Source of the DNA: Colwellia maritima
GTDB taxonomy: Bacteria; Pseudomonadota; Gammaproteobacteria; Enterobacterales; Alteromonadaceae
DNA: 64,000 bases
Direction of reading: 5' to 3'
Assembly: GCF_022669015.1 (NCBI RefSeq)
Contig: NZ_JAKKSL010000004.1
Span: forward strand, 310,001 to 374,000
The notes under the pieces are model-generated. The model ran no database searches and was not told the origin of the DNA. It saw nothing but the letters and a program-made list of their open reading frames with translations. The position numbers and the translations under genes were made by a program. Positions 52,139 to 60,913 of the stretch are shown here, piece after piece (the first letter of the stretch is position 1; every line of letters starts with the position of its first letter).

Positions 52139-52210
52139 GCCCAACAAGGCGCTGCAGCCGACCGCCATCCCGCTACGCGGGCTGTCGTCAGCTGAGCTTC
52201 GGCGTTAGGT
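52139..52210 (+). other. attC recombination site (72 bp)
   Basis: It starts with GCCCAAC and ends with GTTAGGT, the RYYYAAC...GTTRRRY ends of attC. The middle is strongly hairpin-prone (CCCGCTACGCGGG loop region; GCTGCAGC...GCTGAGC arms). No integrase gene is present in the window. Confidence 0.8.
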
Positions 52211-52226
52211 ATACAGGGAAAGTTTG

Positions 52227-52562
52227 GTGCATAAATCAATATATACAGTCGTAGGTGCAGCCAGTGTTTGGATATTTTTCATTTACCTCGCTTATATTTC
52301 ACTTTATATTCAATCTCCTATTACCGAATTACTTATCAGTTCTGATTTGTTTCCAGTAGAGTACAGTGTTTACTCTATTGCATATTTAACCGACTGCTTG
52401 AGTGTGTTAACTTTTGTTTTAGTTATGCTTTATAGCTTGAGTTTTATTTGCAAAACTAGCGTTAAAAGCATTGCTGTATATTTTGTTTTGGGTTTTGTTC
52501 TCGGTTGTGTCATTTTGCCATATGAATTAACTTATCGTGCCACCCATAATAAATCCATTTAG
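52227..52562 (+). CDS. Small membrane protein, C-terminus overwritten by a repeat
   Basis: It has about 111 residues and three hydrophobic helices (IFFIYLAYISLYI; CLSVLTFVLVMLYSLSFI; IAVYFVLGFVLGCVIL). It begins right after the attC core, as the next cassette would. Its last residues (LTYRATHNKSI) are encoded by the first copy of the downstream repeat, so the natural end was replaced. The family is not recognised. Confidence 0.5.
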   Translation: MHKSIYTVVGAASVWIFFIYLAYISLYIQSPITELLISSDLFPVEYSVYSIAYLTDCLSVLTFVLVMLYSLSFICKTSVKSIAVYFVLGFVLGCVILPYELTYRATHNKSI

Positions 52563-52790
52563 GCGATTATAACTTATCGTGCCACCCATAATAAATCCAT
52601 TTAGGCGATAAATAGGATCATTTAACGTGCTAAAACTTATCGTGCCACCCATAATAAATCCATTTAACTTATCGTGCCACCCATTAACTTATCGTGCCAC
52701 CCATAATAAATCCATTTAGGCGATAAATAGGATCATTTAACGTGCTAATAACTTATCGTGCCACCCATAATAAATCCCCACGATAAATCT
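52529..52790. repeat. REP-like repeat cluster, core AACTTATCGTGCCACCCAT
   Basis: Six copies start at 52529, 52571, 52634, 52666, 52686 and 52750, with longer units sharing TTTAGGCGATAAATAGGATC and AACGTGCTA. The complementary core ATGGGTGGC also occurs singly at 54181, 54418, 55631 and 60249, always near the RAYT at 53135 or accessory DNA. Confidence 0.8.
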
Positions 52791-52989
52791 AGGTAATAAC
52801 AGCACGTTAAGCACGTTAGTTATATTATTTTCTTATTAAAATAATCCATATCATGTGCAGGTAAATGCCTCTATTACCCGTTTTATTACATGTAACGTCA
52901 CTTTTTCTGAATCTTAGGTGAGAGAAGGCCGTGGTGTTAGCGAAACCACTTGTTTTTGTTTTGTCGTTTAGGTGTTTAATTACTTTACT

Positions 52990-53128
<139 letters not shown>

Positions 53129-53134
53129 ATAAAA

Positions 53135-54126
53135 TTAAGCACTATTCAAACAAGCTTGGGCATTGGCTATGCCATGTGTTCGCTTTAAGCCTACATGTTC
53201 ACTAAATTCACTTAAGTGCTCAGCTGTTCCGACAGCACCCGTGAAAATACATTCAAATTTTGTGGTGAGTTTTAACCAACTTTCATCACTGATGTGTAGC
53301 CTGGCTAAAATGTTAGACGCTTTTGGGTTAATCGCGCCACGTTTATCGTTTCGAATTATTTTCCCCGTTTCATCAACGAGGGTTAAATAGTCTTTCAAGC
53401 TGAAAGTAATTCCTTGTGTTTTGTGTTGATGTTCGTTGCCAGTAAAAGGGAGTAACTGCTTGGGTTGCTCACCGTTAATAGCTGCTTTAATACGTAACTG
53501 AATGTTGGTGAAACTTGATTGCTCGGGTGTAGGGGAGATAGCGGCACGTACTGGGTTTAAATCAACATAAGCCATACACGACAATAAAGCACCTTCATCA
53601 AGCAAGGCTTGAGATTTAAACCGTCCTTCCCAGAAATGGCCTGTGCATTTATCTTCTTGATTAGCTTGCCTTGCAATAGGCTCATTTAAGGAGCGCATAA
53701 ACCACTAATATCCATTAAACGCTCTTTGTATACTTTAGCGGTTTGTTCAACCATGGTGAGTTGATAGTCAGCCAGTGGTTGTTTATTTAGATATTGTCGT
53801 GTGAGGAGCGTGCCCTTAAAAAGTTGATGCCAACGTTGAAGAATATCTGCTGTGGTCCACTGTTTTATTTGCTCACAATCCACATGCAGCACTAAATGTA
53901 AGTGATTGTGCATGATAGCATGGGCACAAATATCAATAGCAAAGGATTGGGATAATTGAAACAGACGTTTTTCAATCCAACCGCGTCTGTGTTCAAAGCT
54001 AGTGCCAGTTTCTTTATCGACCCCGCATAAAAAGGCTTTGCGTACAGTGCGGCTACAAATGTGATAATAGGGGGTATTGAGTAAACTAATTTGTTGTGAG
54101 CGGGGTTTAGGCATCATAGTGTCCAT
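53135..54126 (-). CDS. REP-associated tyrosine transposase (RAYT), copy 2, with the same frame break as copy 1
   Basis: Frame A (54126 to 53686) carries NTPYYHICSRTVRKAFLCG and MHNHLHLVLHVD, the HUH pair. Frame B (53698 to 53135) carries [20 protein letters not shown] and AYVDLNPVRAAI. They join at AGTGGTTTATGCGC, where DISG-L stands for the usual DISWFM: one T is missing, exactly as in the 19784 copy. The protein would have about 330 residues. The surrounding ATGGGTGGC repeats are probably its REP targets. Either a shared ancestral break or a translational -1 shift explains the coincidence. Confidence 0.8.
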
Positions 54127-54440
54127 ACTTGATTAAGGTAAGGTAAGTGTAGTTTATACTGGGAAAGTTGCAAAAGTTATTATGGGTGGCCTGATTAAGT
54201 GGCCTGATTAAGTGGCCTGATTAAGTGTTCAAAGCTAGTGCCAGTTTCTTTATCGACCCCGCATAAAAAGGCTTTGCGTACAGTGCGGCTACAAATGTGG
54301 TAATAAGGGGTATTGAGTAAACTAATTTGTTGTGAGCGTGGTTTAGGCATCATAGTGTCCATACTTGATTGAGGTAAAGTAAGTGTAGTTTATCTTGGAA
54401 AGTTGCAAAAGTTATTATGGGTGGCCTGATTAAGTGTTAA
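53991..54440. repeat. Tandem duplication of the RAYT 5' end and upstream REP
   Basis: Bases 53991-54200 (first codons of the transposase plus TATGGGTGGCCTGATTAAGT) recur at 54227-54440, with about 97% identity by eye, separated by extra short GGCCTGATTAAGT units. The second copy is an untranslated gene fragment. Confidence 0.8.
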
Positions 54441-54484
54441 GTTTTTCACGTTGTGTTAGGCGCGCTTACTTATGTGGTAGACAC

Positions 54485-54507
54485 AAAAAACCCCGTAAAA
54501 ACGGGGC
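54485..54507 (-). terminator. Rho-independent terminator after the DapA-like gene
   Basis: On the minus strand CCCCGTTTTTACGGGG is followed by TTTTTTG, 27 bases after the stop at 54534. Confidence 0.88.
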
Positions 54508-54533
54508 TTTCTCTTTTTGAATATTTGAAAGGA

Positions 54534-55506
54534 TTAGTCTATTAAATCTAGCGCTTCGAGTCTTTCTTTTGCTAGAGTATATCTTGCGCTGACATCATTA
54601 ATTTGCTGTTGAGTTAATTTCTTACCAAGGGTGCGAAGTCCTCCATCGAAATCATTATGATGAATACCCATAGCGAGTTTTAGATATTCCATAAGCAACG
54701 GCTGAGCATCAAGATATGATATGGAATTCATCGCCTGAGAAATTTTAATTGCCTCAGCCCATTCTCCATTATTAACATGCTCCTGCATAGTGATACTTGC
54801 TTTTGGGAAAATAGTACCTACACCTGTAATTCCACCACATGCTCCGCCAAGTCCTGCATATACAGTGACGGTGTCAACGCCCGCCAAAATTTTTAAATCT
54901 TTGTTCTCTAACATTAAAGTTTCAATAATTGAAACATCTATAGTCGATATTTTAAGAGCAGTTACATTTGGGAGAATAGAAAGTCTTCTAAGAATATCGG
55001 TTGATAGGGCATGATAACCGGCCGGCATCGGGATTGTTATAAGGCATAATGGTTACGCCAAGCATCTTTTGCCGTTGCTTCAGCAAGCGCATAGTACTCA
55101 TACATTTCTTCTTCAGAAGGAGTAGCCGTAGTTTTTGGCGGCATGACCATGACTGTATCTACGCCAACTGTTGCGACCCTTCAATGATTTTTGCTAGCTC
55201 TTCCTTCGTTTCTGCTGCAGCTCCGCTGATCAACGGAACATTGTATTCTGTAGCAACCTCAGAAAGGGCTTTAAGTACAGAAAGGCGCTGTTCGGTGCTT
55301 AGGTAGCTATTCTCACCAAGAGTACCAGAGCCGACAAGTCCGCCCATTCTGCTTCCGCCCTTACCTTTGGCTTTTAAAACACTTGCGGCTTGCTTTTTTG
55401 TTTCTTCAAGATCTATTTCAACGACACCTGATTTTGATTCTTTCAGCCATGTAAACACAGCCGGCATTACGGTATATCTCCAATCTGAACTATTCGTTTT
55501 CATCAT
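54534..55506 (-). CDS. Dihydrodipicolinate synthase-family (DapA/NanA-like) protein, frameshifted
   Basis: The N-terminal frame (start 55506) reads WRYTVMPAVFTWLKESKSG..., LKAKGKGGSRMGGLVGSGTLGENSYLSTEQR, then VPLISGAAAETKEELAK, the family's GTTGE-like region with changes. The C-terminal frame (to 54534) has NVTALKIST with the Schiff-base Lys and LAGVDTVTVYAGLGGACGGITG. Between 55030 and 55160 the frame breaks at least once; PMPAGYH resumes the fold. The composite is about 324 residues. Family members are aldolases or dehydratases on 2-keto acids. Single gene with its own promoter and terminator. Confidence 0.7.
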
Positions 55507-55553
55507 ATTTCCTGTTGTTTAAAAATCACACTAAATAAATTATATCACGAATA

Positions 55554-55566
55554 GTATACAGTATAC
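55554..55566. promoter_or_regulatory. Paired GTATAC sites upstream of the DapA-like gene
   Basis: Two GTATAC half-sites, one base apart, lie 48 bases before the start of the DapA-like gene. GTATAC-type palindromes are typical targets of FCD-domain GntR regulators of sugar-acid genes. Candidate operator. Confidence 0.5.
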
Positions 55567-55679
55567 AATGTAAGGGTGTGTCGAATAGATTACAACAACA
55601 CGCCCTTATTATATTTATCAGGCTATTTATCAGGCCACCCATGATGAATTTAAGTAATAACGACATGTGAATTAGGTTG

Positions 55680-55707
55680 TTTTCTTATTAAAATAATCCA
55701 TATCATG
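55680..55707 (+). repeat. Direct repeat of 52828-52855
   Basis: The 28 bases beginning TTTTCTTATTAAAATAATCC and ending CATATCATG occur identically at 52828 and 55680, each just after a GCCACCC-type REP and a TAATAAC tract. The pair brackets the poly-G, RAYT and DapA-like block, as a duplicated flank would. Confidence 0.7.
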
Positions 55708-55910
55708 AACAGGTCAATGGCTCGGTTAGCTGTTATTAAATTAATTATATTAACACCTGTAAAACTTTCTAAAACGTCAATTAAAACAGCACGAAATACG
55801 CTTTTTATATTTTATGTAAAATCGAAGCAACTGATTGAACCAAAATAAGAACTCAGCTATTGTTCATTTTATTAATAAAAAATGTAAAAAACGAGTTAAT
55901 CTACAGGCTC

Positions 55911-55917
55911 GTTAGGC
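55911..55917 (+). other. Left cassette core GTTAGGC of the second methyltransferase
   Basis: GTTAGGC here is the exact complement of GCCTAAC at 56717, so the two bracket the methyltransferase gene as cassette ends. Upstream AACGAG...CTCGTT could be the tail of a preceding attC. Confidence 0.5.
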
Positions 55918-55948
55918 GATTGGTTGAATTCAGTGGTAGGAGTATTAA

Positions 55949-56722
55949 GTGGATTATCTAAATATTAATAAGGAAGCTTGGGATAAGCGAACAAAGATCC
56001 ATGTGGAATCTAAATTTTACAATGTAGAAGCTTTCAAAGATGGAAAATCATCACTTAACGCAGTCGAGCTTGAGCAAGTTGGTAATGTAAAAGGAAAAAA
56101 GCTATTACACCTTCAGTGTCATTTTGGACAAGATACGTTGTCATGGGCTAGGCAAGGTGCAATGGTTACAGGAGTTGATTTGTCTACAGAGGCAATAGAA
56201 CAAGCTAATGAACTCAAATTAACTCTAGGATTAGACGCAACTTTTGTTGCTAATGATATCTATCAATTTGGTAATGAAAGCACAGAAAAATTTGATATTG
56301 TTTTTACTTCTTACGGTGTTCTTTGTTGGTTACCAGATCTTAACCATTGGGCAAAAACAATCTCTAATTCATTAGTGACACATGGTGAGTTTCATCTTGT
56401 AGAGTTCCATACTTTTAACGACTTACTATGCGGTTACTCGTACTTCCCTCAATCTGAGCCGGATGTTGAAGATGAAGGGACATACACTGAAAACTGTGAT
56501 GGTACAAAATCAAAAATGGTAACGTGGGCACACTCCTTAAGTGAAGTGATTAATGCTTTAATTTCAGCAGGCTTGAGTATAGAGAATTTTAAAGAGTACC
56601 CCTATAGTCCGTATAGTTGTTTTGAAGGACTTGAGCTTGTTTCTGGGAAGGGCTATCAAATGTTACACAAGGGGCAGCAAGTGCCATTACTTTATTCAAT
56701 TAAAGCACGAAAAATCGCCTAA
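55949..56722 (+). CDS. Class I SAM-dependent methyltransferase (cassette-like)
   Basis: GTG at 55949 has GTAGGAG 9 bases upstream. The 257-residue protein has the SAM-binding LLHLQCHFGQDTLSWARQGA (about residue 51), GVDLSTEAIEQA, and FVANDIYQF before the post-strand-4 motif FTSYGVLCWLPDL. Its stop codon lies inside the GCCTAAC core, so gene and recombination end overlap. It is intact. The substrate is unknown. Gene boundaries and accessory location support acquisition as a cassette. Confidence 0.85.
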   Translation: MDYLNINKEAWDKRTKIHVESKFYNVEAFKDGKSSLNAVELEQVGNVKGKKLLHLQCHFGQDTLSWARQGAMVTGVDLSTEAIEQANELKLTLGLDATFVANDIYQFGNESTEKFDIVFTSYGVLCWLPDLNHWAKTISNSLVTHGEFHLVEFHTFNDLLCGYSYFPQSEPDVEDEGTYTENCDGTKSKMVTWAHSLSEVINALISAGLSIENFKEYPYSPYSCFEGLELVSGKGYQMLHKGQQVPLLYSIKARKIA

Positions 56723-56785
56723 CAAATAAGGATAGGTGTCGCCTAGCCGACACATTATTCGGGTGTTCAACAAGCCCGAAGCCAA
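56717..56785 (+). other. attC-like structured element A
   Basis: It starts GCCTAACAAATAAGGATAGG, contains a hairpin GTGTCG-CCTAGC-CGACAC, and ends TGTTCAACAAGCCCG. The GTTRRRY end is not seen. A matching element lies at 60374-60437 on the opposite strand with the same outer sequences and a different but still paired hairpin. Confidence 0.6.
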
Positions 56786-57125
56786 CGGATAAAAACATCG
56801 TTTTTTCCTCGTTAATATTATCTATGTTTCTTCTGTTATTTGACCCACTTGTCGAGTGCTAATGCCATTTGTGTAATACCCGTGCTCGCCACACCTTAAC
56901 CAAAGAAAACGCGTTAAACATTAAGAAAAACAATGGGGAGATTGCTGTACCGCAAGCCTACAGCTACTTTTCTGATGATTTCCTTCAAAAATGTCTTTAT
57001 CTCTACCTGAATGTATTAGTCCAATCAAAAGCTAATCAATCACTTGATAAATATATTTTATACAATATAATGTTTTTGTGTATTTTGTATACACTAACAA
57101 AAATAATTAAATAGAGGAAACCGCC
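56786..57125 (+). other. Upstream region of the collagenase-like gene
   Basis: About 340 bases. An 81-codon frame at 56869-57114 lacks a ribosome site and recognisable content and is doubtful. GAGGAAACC at 57113 is the ribosome site for the following gene. Confidence 0.35.
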
Positions 57126-59458
57126 GTGAAAAAAACAAAGGGACTCTTATGTACGAGTTTAATAATTAGTACTTGCTTAGCAAATGCCCAAGTAAACACA
57201 CAACAAGAACAAGATGAATTAATGCCTAAAGCTGCAACTTTCGATTCAAAACCACATTTAAATCACGCAGACAATAAAGCATTAAGAACTCCTAATAACT
57301 TATCTATAGAAGAATTTGATCAACTTCGCAGACAAAACACCTCCAAAGATCGTCATTTTTTATTAAAAAAACAGAAAATAAAGCGTCTAAAAATAAACTA
57401 TTTAAAAGCTTTGCCGCTAGTGCTGTTGGTTGCACATCAGTAAGTGAACTATATGCTTTAACAGGTCAAGATTTAGTCGATACCGTAAAGGCTAGTAGCT
57501 TAGGTGACTGTTTATATGGTCTGTACAGTGAAGCATCAAATAGTGACGCTTTCTCTGATGATAAAGCTGCAGCAATTGTAGAGGCTATGGTTTTACACTT
57601 AGACACATATAATGCATCCGATGCAAAAAGTGCTGATGAACTAGAAACCTTAGTGACCTATTTAAGAGCAATGCATTATGCTCAGCGCAATTTAAATAGA
57701 ACTCATACTGATAATTACAACACCGCCTTAAATGAAGCTTTCACTAAGTATTTTTCTAGTGATAGTTTTTCAATATTTAACGGTGAAGCAACCCGTGATT
57801 TTTCCGTAAAACGAGAAATGCCGGTACTGGTCGCGAGTTCAAAAACCGACTCTTTACAATTTTTAGCTAATTTCACTACTGCCCTTTTAGGATACGCTAA
57901 CACTGTATCTAGAGCAGATAACGACGGTGTGTATTACGAAGAAAAAGCGGTCGATGAGCTTCTTACAAAATTATATTACGCTATTACTGACAGAAGTGAA
58001 GAAGTTGAACAATTGGTGCTAAATAATCCGAGTATCATTGCCAATCTAAAACAGTTTGTAGATGTTGATGGTAAATGGTTAATCGGTCATGCCCGTGAAT
58101 GGCATTGGAACGATGCTGTTACAGAACTGGGTAGATACTTACGTTTTGGTGGTAGTATCGCTGAAAATGTTAGACCAAGTATTCAAGCTATTTTAAACAC
58201 ATATAGCCATATAGGTGAAGGAAGCAAGGGATGGCTTAACGCTCAGTCAGCCGTTTATTATAACGATAATGCAAATTGCTCTCTATACGGTGATGTTTGC
58301 GAATTTGATTTACAGGCAGCCATATTATCTGGCAGTCACCAATGTGGCGATACAGTAAAGCTTCGTTATCAAGAACCTATTACAACAGAAAATCTAGGTA
58401 AGATTTGTCAAAGCATTGCTTCACAAGAACAAAAATTTCATAGGCTCATGAATACATCAAACGAAACTCCCGTTAAAGATGATAAAAACGCCGTATTAGA
58501 AATGATTATTTTCAGTTCATATACAGATTATAACAACTATGGGAATGATTTTTTTGGTATCAATACAGATAATGGAGGGTTTTATTTAGAAGGAAGCCCT
58601 TCAACAGAAGGTAATCAAGCTCGATTTTTTGCACATCAAGCCACGTGGTTAGCAGATTTTTCAGTGTGGAATTTGGAGCATGAATTTATTCATTACTTAG
58701 ATGGACGTTTCAATAAGTGGGGTAACTTCTACGAACAAGCAGCTAATTCAGTTTGGTGGGGAGAAGGTATTGCAGAATACTTAAGTCAACCTAACAATAA
58801 TGCTAAAGCGTTGATTGCCGCCAAAACTAACCAGTATTCTTTAAGTCAATTATTTCAAACGACTTACGCTAACTCTGATCAAGTACGTACTTATGACTGG
58901 GGTTACTTGGCAGTACGTTTCATGATGGAAGAGAAACGAAGTTTCATTGACAATGAATTATTGCCTTCATTAAGAGCTGCAAAATATGAAATGACCCCAG
59001 GTGATTGTACTATGGATTGGAGCCGGCATCGTAAAGAGAATGCAACAGAAAATGGTTGGGGCCGGGCATATGACGATAGTGAAGGTGGATACCCTGACTG
59101 GGTTTGGACATGTGGTAGACCAACAAACACACCAATTGATTCAAATTTACCAGAATACACACCTTACGCAGACATTTTAAATAACTGGGGCACATCATTC
59201 GACCAAGAGTTTTCTGAGTGGTTAACTTGTATTGTAGCCGGTGATGGTGAATGTGTAGAGCAAGTATTTCAGACAGCTGATTTAGACGAAAATAATACTA
59301 TAGATATGCGTGATATTTTAATGTTTAGAAAAATGTTACGTGGTAACCCATTGCTTTCAATTGATTACGACTTTAATGAAGACGAAGTGGTCGATATACG
59401 AGACGTACGCCCAATGATGGCATTATGTGATTTATCAAGATGCGCTATTGCTCCATAA
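57126..59458 (+). CDS. M9-type collagenase/gelatinase with C-terminal dockerin-like domain, frameshifted
   Basis: GTG at 57126 follows GAGGAAACCGCC. A signal peptide (ISTCLANA) leads to a prodomain; the frame breaks near 57367 in an A7 run and resumes as AVGCTSVSELYALTGQDLVD, the M9 N-terminal motif. The catalytic zinc site is NLEHEFIHYLDGRF (H-E-x-x-H) near 58674, with the downstream Glu in WGEGIAEYLS. At about 59270-59440 two Asp-rich segments (DLDENNTIDMRDILMFRKML and DFNEDEVVDIRDVR) form a type I dockerin-like pair. The composite is about 776 residues. It would cut collagen- or gelatin-like protein. The dockerin suggests docking to the neighbouring cohesin-like protein. Confidence 0.85.
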
Positions 59459-59500
59459 AACTACAACAATACAAATAAAAGAAAAGAAAAGGAAAATAAA

Positions 59501-60061
59501 ATGAAAAAATTATTACTAACTTTAGTTTTGCTTACTAGCTTTGCCGGCAATGCAACATTAATAAATCTCGATTTAGATAAAACAAATTATCTCGAAAATG
59601 AAGTTGTCACAGCTCAATTAAATCTGACTAGTTTAGATTATTTTCTGGGTGGTTTTGTAGCAGAAGTAAGCTACGATTTTAATGCATTAGAGTTGATTAA
59701 TTGGTCATTTGGCAACGGCTTTAATGACGGTTTAGGGCACAGCCCTTATGCCGATGATTCCATAGCAGGCTTGTTTTATTTGGAAGACTTTGCCTACTTT
59801 GATGCTGATGAAATGGTATTACAAGCTAATCAAGGTACCGGGTTTACACTAGCAACATTAACTTTTCGTGCTCTAACTGCCGGCCCACAAATACTTTCAG
59901 TTCTTGATAGTATGGAAGTTGTTAGCCTAGACAATAACTCGATAGATCAGTTTAACCAATTTGATGCGAAGTTTAACGTAACATCAGTACCTGAACCGGC
60001 AAGTGCTTTGTTATTTTTATCGTCTTTATTGCTATTAAGAACACGTTTTAGCAAAAAGTAG
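59501..60061 (+). CDS. Cohesin-like PEP-CTERM surface protein
   Basis: The 186-residue protein has a signal peptide (LLTSFAGNA), a beta-sandwich (YLENEVVTAQLNLTSLDYFL; VAEVSYDFNALELI; TLTFRALTAGPQIL) that resembles cohesin domains, and a C-terminal sorting signal VPEPASALLFLSSLLLL followed by basic RTRFSKK. PEP-CTERM proteins are processed by exosortase and attached at the surface. It lies 42 bases after the dockerin-bearing protease on the same strand. The PEP-CTERM call is secure; cohesin is likely. Confidence 0.8.
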   Translation: MKKLLLTLVLLTSFAGNATLINLDLDKTNYLENEVVTAQLNLTSLDYFLGGFVAEVSYDFNALELINWSFGNGFNDGLGHSPYADDSIAGLFYLEDFAYFDADEMVLQANQGTGFTLATLTFRALTAGPQILSVLDSMEVVSLDNNSIDQFNQFDAKFNVTSVPEPASALLFLSSLLLLRTRFSKK

Positions 60062-60083
60062 ATAAATTAAGTTATACGAGTAG

Positions 60084-60114
60084 AAAAGGCAAATAGTAAT
60101 ATTTGCCTTTTTTT
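60084..60114 (+). terminator. Rho-independent terminator after the PEP-CTERM gene
   Basis: AAGGCAAAT and ATTTGCCTT pair around a short loop and are followed by a T-run, 23 bases past the stop. It ends the protease/PEP-CTERM unit. Confidence 0.9.
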
Positions 60115-60373
60115 GTTTGCCCGCCGAAGCTAGCAAACCCGATAGGCTGAAAGAAGCCTTATCATCCCGACTAAGGGGAAGATAATCTGAATGGCAAAGG
60201 CGTTATTGGCAATGTTGCATCTGGGTATTGATTATGGGGGTATTTATCATGGGTGGCATGATTAGTTTAACTGAGTGATAGCAGGCAGGCTCGGCCTGAA
60301 AAAACGACAAGAAAACACCGCAAATAAACAACCCACCTCAGTTTTATTTATTTACTTATAAAGAGTACACATC
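60115..60373. other. Accessory intergenic region with a REP-like core
   Basis: No gene is supported. ATGGGTGGC at 60249, the core of the 52529 repeat cluster, is the only recognisable element. Confidence 0.4.
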
Positions 60374-60437
60374 AACAACGGGCTTGTTCAACAACAGGAT
60401 TAAGTTGCGGCAAGCGCAACCTATCCTTTATTTATTA
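60374..60437 (-). other. Structured element B, opposite-strand relative of 56717-56785
   Basis: Read on the minus strand it begins AATAAATAAAGGATAGG, forms the hairpin GTTGCG-CTTGC-CGCAAC, and ends TGTTGAACAAGCCCG. It lies just after the stop of the 60441 gene, as element A lies after the methyltransferase stop. Stem bases differ from A but remain paired. Confidence 0.55.
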
Positions 60438-60440
60438 TAC

Positions 60441-60902
60441 CTATTTTAACGAATTTTCATATTGTTTATAAAAACTCCAAACCTTTTGTGCCATCGGCGC
60501 TGCTGTTTGAGCTCGCCGTCTTCTCATTGTTTCTCGTAAATCAGTATCATACGGAAAACGTGCTTCTGGTTTAGCTTTATACTTTGTAAGGTAAATCTTT
60601 ATTTCAAGATATGGGCATTGCAAGTCTTCAGGTAGCACTTCAATAGGAATAAGTAATAACTCTTCACCTGAATGCTTCAATCTTTCAACAATACCACAAG
60701 GATAAGTAATTAATATTTCTATAGCCTTCATGGCATGTTTAAACATATAACGACAGTTAGGGTGAAGTTGAGCCACGAATCCTCCGTATAGGTATAACGC
60801 CTCAATCAGAGGCAAATAATTGTTGGTTATAATTAGCGACGCAGGAGCAAAACCAACTGTTATTTGTCCTGCTGAATTGACTTGGTACGCCGGCATGGGC
60901 AT
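60441..60902 (-). CDS. Hypothetical protein of unknown function
   Basis: This 153-residue protein has no signal peptide. The N-terminal half is mixed (ITVGFAPASLIITNNYLPLI), the C-terminal half basic (RETMRRRRAQTAAPMAQKVW). No family is recognised. Its 3' end runs into a structured element shared with the cassette-like methyltransferase, so it may be a cassette gene. The group II intron begins 12 bases before its start on the other strand, so its promoter region may have been split. Confidence 0.55.
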   Translation of the reverse strand: MPMPAYQVNSAGQITVGFAPASLIITNNYLPLIEALYLYGGFVAQLHPNCRYMFKHAMKAIEILITYPCGIVERLKHSGEELLLIPIEVLPEDLQCPYLEIKIYLTKYKAKPEARFPYDTDLRETMRRRRAQTAAPMAQKVWSFYKQYENSLK

Positions 60903-60913
60903 GAACTAATGAG

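Noticed and set aside
52529-52790. CRISPR array in the repeat cluster
   Set aside because: Spacing is irregular and the longer units repeat the 'spacer' too; REP-type repeats explain it.
56869-57114. 81-codon frame before the collagenase gene
   Set aside because: No ribosome site, biased composition and no recognisable sequence.
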